From Methylotenera sp. (GTDB lineage: Bacteria > Pseudomonadota > Gammaproteobacteria > Burkholderiales > Methylophilaceae), in assembly GCA_005777825.1 (NCBI GenBank), contig SXLB01000062.1:1-36512 (forward strand): a DNA stretch of 36,512 nucleotides. The letters are read 5' to 3'. The position numbers were made by a program, and so were the translations under genes. Below the pieces are notes generated by a model that ran no database searches, was not told where the DNA came from, and saw only the letters and a program-made list of their open reading frames with translations. Position 1 is the stretch's first letter; each line of letters begins with the position of its first letter. This document shows positions 32,901 through 36,512 of this stretch, in pieces.

Positions 32901-33085
32901 TCAACTAACTTAGAGGATAAACCAGGTGACTCGGTTTGAATGACCACTTGAGTAGGGGAGAATTCAGGAAAAACGTCTAAATTGGCTCTTGATAGCCCGT
33001 ATAGCCCATAAATGACAACCAGGCAGGCTAAGCCTATGACTACGCCATGGAATCGAATGGAAAATCGAACTAATGCGGACATCAT
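29954..33085 (-). CDS. CzcA/CusA-like (HME-type) RND efflux pump
   Basis: 1043 aa; [84 protein letters not shown]. Confidence 0.92.
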   Translation of the reverse strand: [1043 protein letters not shown]

Positions 33086-33147
33086 GGGCTAGGACTAACC
33101 TTTTAAATTAATCATTGTTTTATCCGACCTAGGATCATAAAGCTTAA

Positions 33148-33320
33148 CAGTTTAATGGTCATTTTAGCTTCGACCTAACGCCATAAAGCCGGCATTAGTC
33201 TGCGCTGAAATGATAATCAAACCTAGCAGTTTAATGGTCATTTTAGCTCCGACCTAACGCCATAAAGCCGGCATTAGTCTGCGCTGAAATGATGATCAAA
33301 CTTAACCGTTTAATCATCAT
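33148..33320. repeat. ~79-bp tandem repeats (two full copies plus a partial third), each carrying a long imperfect hairpin
   Basis: CAGTTTAATGGTCATTTTAGCT(T/C)CGACCTAACGCCATAAAGCCGGCATTAGTCTGCGCTGAAATGAT(A/G)ATCAAAC(C/T)TA(G/A) at 33148 and 33227; a third start at 33306 (CCGTTTAATCATCATTTT) enters the adaptor gene end. Confidence 0.92.
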
Positions 33321-34410
33321 TTTCATTGGTGATTTGGTATTTGAGTTCTTCCGATAACAGAAGTTGTGCTCCGCTGTTCACCAATGCATCGCCAGCAATA
33401 AATCCCATGCTGTTGAACCAACCGCTCATTTTCTCGCCTTCAATTTCAACTTCGGTGCTAATTAAGCGTCGGACAAATTTATCGTAGCCGGTTTTGTTAG
33501 CAGGCAGTTTTTGGTATACCCATGCTTGGTTGGCGAACCACACTACCGATTCGTGCGGCACGATAACGCCCTTACTGGATTGGTTTTGACTGTCCAGACG
33601 GGTGCTCACGCGCATGCCAGCCCGTAAGTTTTTTGCAGGAGCTAGGTAAAAGTAAGTTTTTCCATGCAACGTAGTGTCAGCTTGAGGTGCGGCTGAAACG
33701 AGAGTGGCTTTGCTAATAAGCTTGCCACCAATTTGGCTGACTTGTAATGCCGTTTTCGCATTGGGCGTAATATCTAATGGCAAGCTTACTTTTATTAGCA
33801 CTGCCTGAAAGCGCATGAGTGAGTCCAGTTCTTGCTTGGGAGTGGCGTTGCTAGCCCATGCACTTAAAACTGGTCCCCATAGTTGTTGCATGCTGTCGAG
33901 TATGCCTTTTGCCAGAGTTTGGCTGGCGCTTAGCTTGGCTTGTTCGGCATGCAGGCTTGCCCGTGCCTCTTGCACAACGCTGTCCGAAATATTTTTGTCG
34001 TCCTCATTGAGCAATTGCAGTCGCTGTAGATTTTGTTGTTTGCCTAGCATGCTGCTGCGTATCACATTGCTATCGGCCATGGCAGCGAGGTAGCGTGTGC
34101 GCATGTCCAGTAAGCCATCAACAGCCTCAACGCTAGCAAAGGATGCGGTGGCGGCATGGTGTTGTGCACTGCTTAATACTATCGTTTTGATGCCACTTTG
34201 TTGTTGTGAGGCTTTGCTCAGGATTAAGGTAGCTGCGCCTTTATCTTCCGCATTATTGTTGCTGAGCAAACTGGTGCTATTGATGCTCTCTTCAGCACCA
34301 CCGGTGGCGGTAGCCTCAAATTCATCTTTAGCAAAATAGACCATGAACCAAAATAATAGAATAATCAGTATGGCTTGGATGGCAATAACCATGGTTGCTT
34401 TACGATTCAT
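33310..34410 (-). CDS. RND efflux periplasmic adaptor (membrane fusion protein) lacking an obvious lipoyl motif
   Basis: 366 aa; N-terminal TM, coiled-coil region, beta-barrel/membrane-proximal-like (LRAGMRVSTRLDSQNQSSKGVIVPHESVVWFANQAWVYQKL); adjacent to TolC-like and RND genes. Confidence 0.8.
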   Translation of the reverse strand: MNRKATMVIAIQAILIILLFWFMVYFAKDEFEATATGGAEESINSTSLLSNNNAEDKGAATLILSKASQQQSGIKTIVLSSAQHHAATASFASVEAVDGLLDMRTRYLAAMADSNVIRSSMLGKQQNLQRLQLLNEDDKNISDSVVQEARASLHAEQAKLSASQTLAKGILDSMQQLWGPVLSAWASNATPKQELDSLMRFQAVLIKVSLPLDITPNAKTALQVSQIGGKLISKATLVSAAPQADTTLHGKTYFYLAPAKNLRAGMRVSTRLDSQNQSSKGVIVPHESVVWFANQAWVYQKLPANKTGYDKFVRRLISTEVEIEGEKMSGWFNSMGFIAGDALVNSGAQLLLSEELKYQITNENDD

Positions 34411-35815
34411 AGTTAACTCCTGCGCTAGTCAGCGGTTTTTCCATTAAGTTTTCCAGCTTTCTGACCGCGTCATTATATTGATATTGGGCTGTCGCTAAGT
34501 TTTTTTCTGCCAGCACGGTTTCTAATTTTGCTAAGGTGAAAGCGAGTCGGTCAATTTGACCGGCGGCCAATAAGCTAGCCATGCGTTTTTCCTGTAACTG
34601 TTGCGCATTTAGCAGCGTTTTTTGTTTAATTAAAGCCGTACGCGCCTCACTTAGCTCACCGTGAGCAACCACTGTGTCAGTCAGGATTTGGTTTTGCAGT
34701 ACTTCGAATTGAGTCGCTTCCACTTCACGTAATTGGGTGGCTTCAGCAATGGCTAATTTATTTTTATGCAACAGGCTTAGCAAGCCGGATAAACCTAAGG
34801 ACCAAACGCTGTCGCCAAATTCATAAGCGTAACCCGGACTAATAATTAGATCGGGGTATTGATTGGCTATTTCCAGCTTCAATTTGGATTCCATGCTGGC
34901 GTAGCGTAATAGGGCGATTCTTAAATCTAAACGATTCAACAATGCATTTTTTTGCAGCTCGGCTAATGGCCAATCTTGATTGGATTGCAGGCTAAGATCG
35001 CTTTTAAGAGTTAATTTATTAAACTGCGCCAGCGGCAAGCCAGCCTGACTTGCTAGCTGATTGTGTAGTGTTTGCGACTGCTGCTGAGCTTGATTTAGCA
35101 TGGCTGCATTAGATTGCATTTGCAAGCTGGCAGCACTCAGCTCTACATTTGAGGCCGCACCCAATGCGACGCGTTTTTTATAGATGGCAACGATGGCTTG
35201 GTAGGCAGTTTGCTCCTTACTTAATAGGCGGATTTGATCTAACTTTGCTTGGTAGTCTAGCCAGGTTTGCGCGAGTTTGCTGCGCAACTCCCAAGCCGTC
35301 TGGGCTATTTGTAATTGGGCTATTTCGGCTAAGTGTTTAGCGTGGTCAACCCGCATTTCACCTTTGTTGGCTATGTCTAAGGGCAGGTCTATGCTTAATC
35401 CTAATGCGTATGGTTTTTTTACTGGATCGGGATCGTTGCTGCGGGCAAGGTTGGCATTCAAGGTTGGAATGGCTGATTCGGCAGTGGTGGCCACGGATAA
35501 GGCGGCAGCTTGAGATTTGGCTTTGGCCAAGTCTAAGCTGGGATGAAAAAACAATGCGCAGTAGCTTAGGTCCTCAAGCCCCCAATTTTGTATAGGCAGT
35601 TGATCGGATTTATAGCCATGTGCCATGAGAAATGCTTGAAATGCTGGGCTACTGGGGTCTTTTTCGGCTAACTTAGCTAAATAAGCTTGGGCGTCTATGG
35701 GTTTAGCTTGGTATTGCTGAAAGCTGCAAGCACTCAGCATTAATGGAATGAGCATTAAGCGCAAGGTGTTGAGTTTGACTCGCAAGCTAAATAATGAGGT
35801 GGTTGGTTTTTGCAA
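34400..35815 (-). CDS. TolC-family outer membrane efflux lipoprotein
   Basis: 471 aa; lipobox-like LMLSACSFQQ, helical repeats typical of CusC/CzcC (IANQYPDLIISPGYAYEFGDSVWSLGLSGLLSLLHKNK). Overlaps the adaptor gene by 11 bp. Confidence 0.88.
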   Translation of the reverse strand: MQKPTTSLFSLRVKLNTLRLMLIPLMLSACSFQQYQAKPIDAQAYLAKLAEKDPSSPAFQAFLMAHGYKSDQLPIQNWGLEDLSYCALFFHPSLDLAKAKSQAAALSVATTAESAIPTLNANLARSNDPDPVKKPYALGLSIDLPLDIANKGEMRVDHAKHLAEIAQLQIAQTAWELRSKLAQTWLDYQAKLDQIRLLSKEQTAYQAIVAIYKKRVALGAASNVELSAASLQMQSNAAMLNQAQQQSQTLHNQLASQAGLPLAQFNKLTLKSDLSLQSNQDWPLAELQKNALLNRLDLRIALLRYASMESKLKLEIANQYPDLIISPGYAYEFGDSVWSLGLSGLLSLLHKNKLAIAEATQLREVEATQFEVLQNQILTDTVVAHGELSEARTALIKQKTLLNAQQLQEKRMASLLAAGQIDRLAFTLAKLETVLAEKNLATAQYQYNDAVRKLENLMEKPLTSAGVNYES

Positions 35816-35869
35816 AATAAAGGGTATGACTAGTTCGGGTTACGTTGTTGGTTAATTTACCAGCTGAAG

Positions 35870-36118
35870 TTATTCAATGATTTCTGCATGTACGGCGCTC
35901 AAGGCATCTTGCAAGGTTTCTTCACTTAAGCCGTTTATACTGGTGGCCAGGAGGTCTGCCGCCTCTACCGTGCTAATCGGCAAGTCATGGCTATCCATCT
36001 CTGCAATCAATCCAGCTGCCGCCCCCGTTACTTTTAGTAAGGAAAGACGCTCACGCATGAGCAGTTCTAGCTCCGTTCGCAGCATATTAATTTCATTTTC
36101 ATTGATATTGGTTTGCAT
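35870..36118 (-). CDS. Small conserved hypothetical protein
   Basis: 82 aa from ATG 36118 (MQTNINENEINMLRTELELLMRERLSLLKVTGAAAGLIAEMDSHDLPISTVEAADLLATSINGLSEETLQDALSAVHAEIIE); ORF extends to 36166. Confidence 0.6.
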   Translation of the reverse strand: MQTNINENEINMLRTELELLMRERLSLLKVTGAAAGLIAEMDSHDLPISTVEAADLLATSINGLSEETLQDALSAVHAEIIE

Positions 36119-36275
36119 GGCTGGACTCTTAAGTGGTTGTCGATGGCATGGTGCATCTTGTGACATTCTCGCACAATCATCCGATATTTTGCTAGTGAGG
36201 AATGAAGATGCCTTAGCCTAGTATTTGCCTGTAAGTTCAGGGCATAAATATATGCCAATTTTCTCTTTTTAGCTG

Positions 36276-36303
36276 TTGCTAGCAGCGCGACTTGCGCTAT
36301 AAT
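36276..36303 (+). promoter_or_regulatory. Promoter of the tRNA-Leu gene: TTGCTA-N16-TATAAT
   Basis: TTGCTA 36276-36281 and TATAAT 36298-36303, ~45 bp before the tRNA 5' end. Confidence 0.6.
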
Positions 36304-36347
36304 GCCGGCTTGTTTTCAAGCAGCGCTAAAATGCTGTTTACTTAAAT

Positions 36348-36381
36348 GCGAGAGTGGCGGAATTGGTAGACGCACTGGATT
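36348..36381 (+). tRNA. tRNA-Leu, 5' part only (truncated near the anticodon arm)
   Basis: GCGAGAGTGGCGGAATTGGTAGACGCACTGGATT matches the acceptor/D-arm of bacterial tRNA-Leu; the expected anticodon, variable and T arms do not follow. Confidence 0.8.
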
Positions 36382-36512
36382 ACGACTGCTTCACCGCGCC
36401 GGGAATGATCCCCTGCTGCGCTCTGGTCGGGGAGGCGAACCTCATCGGAGTCGACGCGCGCCTCGGACCGCTCGCCGACAATGGCGGTCAGACCCCCACC
36501 CGCGCTCCGGCC
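36382..36512 (+). other. GC-rich foreign-looking tail with an open frame resembling a beta-helix/choice-of-anchor-type secreted protein fragment
   Basis: 93 of the last 129 bases are G/C (72%). Frame from 36381: YDCFTAPGMIPCCALVGEANLIGVDARLGPLADNGGQTPTRAPA, containing LGPLADNGG(x)TPT. Confidence 0.65.

Noticed and set aside
33148-33320. CRISPR array
   Set aside because: Copies are contiguous 79-bp tandem units with no unique spacers and no cas genes nearby.
36348-36512. Group I intron in the tRNA-Leu anticodon loop
   Set aside because: The tail is protein-coding-like in one frame, and I could not see group I core elements (P, Q, R, S) or a 3' exon within the window. The 3' side is outside the window, so this is not fully excluded.
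36348-36512. Integrative element using tRNA-Leu as attachment site
   Set aside because: Such elements normally restore an intact tRNA; here the 3' half is missing and no integrase is visible.

Overview
This window looks like a chromosomal segment of a betaproteobacterial, RuMP-cycle methylotroph (Methylophilaceae-like; inferred from gene content, not from a search). Left part: trxB (partial, minus), ftsK-lolA-fecR-like-rarA-serS (plus), mltF/rpiA, efp/earP/greB (minus), a periplasmic glutathione peroxidase, and the ppsR/ppsA pair. Centre: a dense one-carbon metabolism region. It has a tetrahydromethanopterin (H4MPT) island (RFAP-synthase-like, mtdB, ATP-grasp, mch, RimK-like ATP-grasp, CitG-like), then transaldolase, hexulose-6-phosphate synthase and phosphohexuloisomerase. 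A second cofactor island follows, probably for methylofuran and pABA (HisA-like protein, ATP-grasp, MfnF-like, pabB, amino-acid-kinase/MfnE-like). Right part: a three-gene HME-type RND efflux system (TolC-like, adaptor, pump). A tandem array of ~79-bp hairpin-forming repeats lies between the adaptor and pump genes. The last ~131 bp are anomalous. A tRNA-Leu gene with a good promoter is cut near the anticodon arm and runs into ~72% GC sequence whose open frame resembles a beta-helix/choice-of-anchor-type repeat protein. That is most likely a chimeric or misassembled end. I found no CRISPR array, transposase, integrase or recognisable defence system. The best candidates for new biology are the functionally unassigned cofactor-island enzymes, the hairpin repeats and the hps promoter region.
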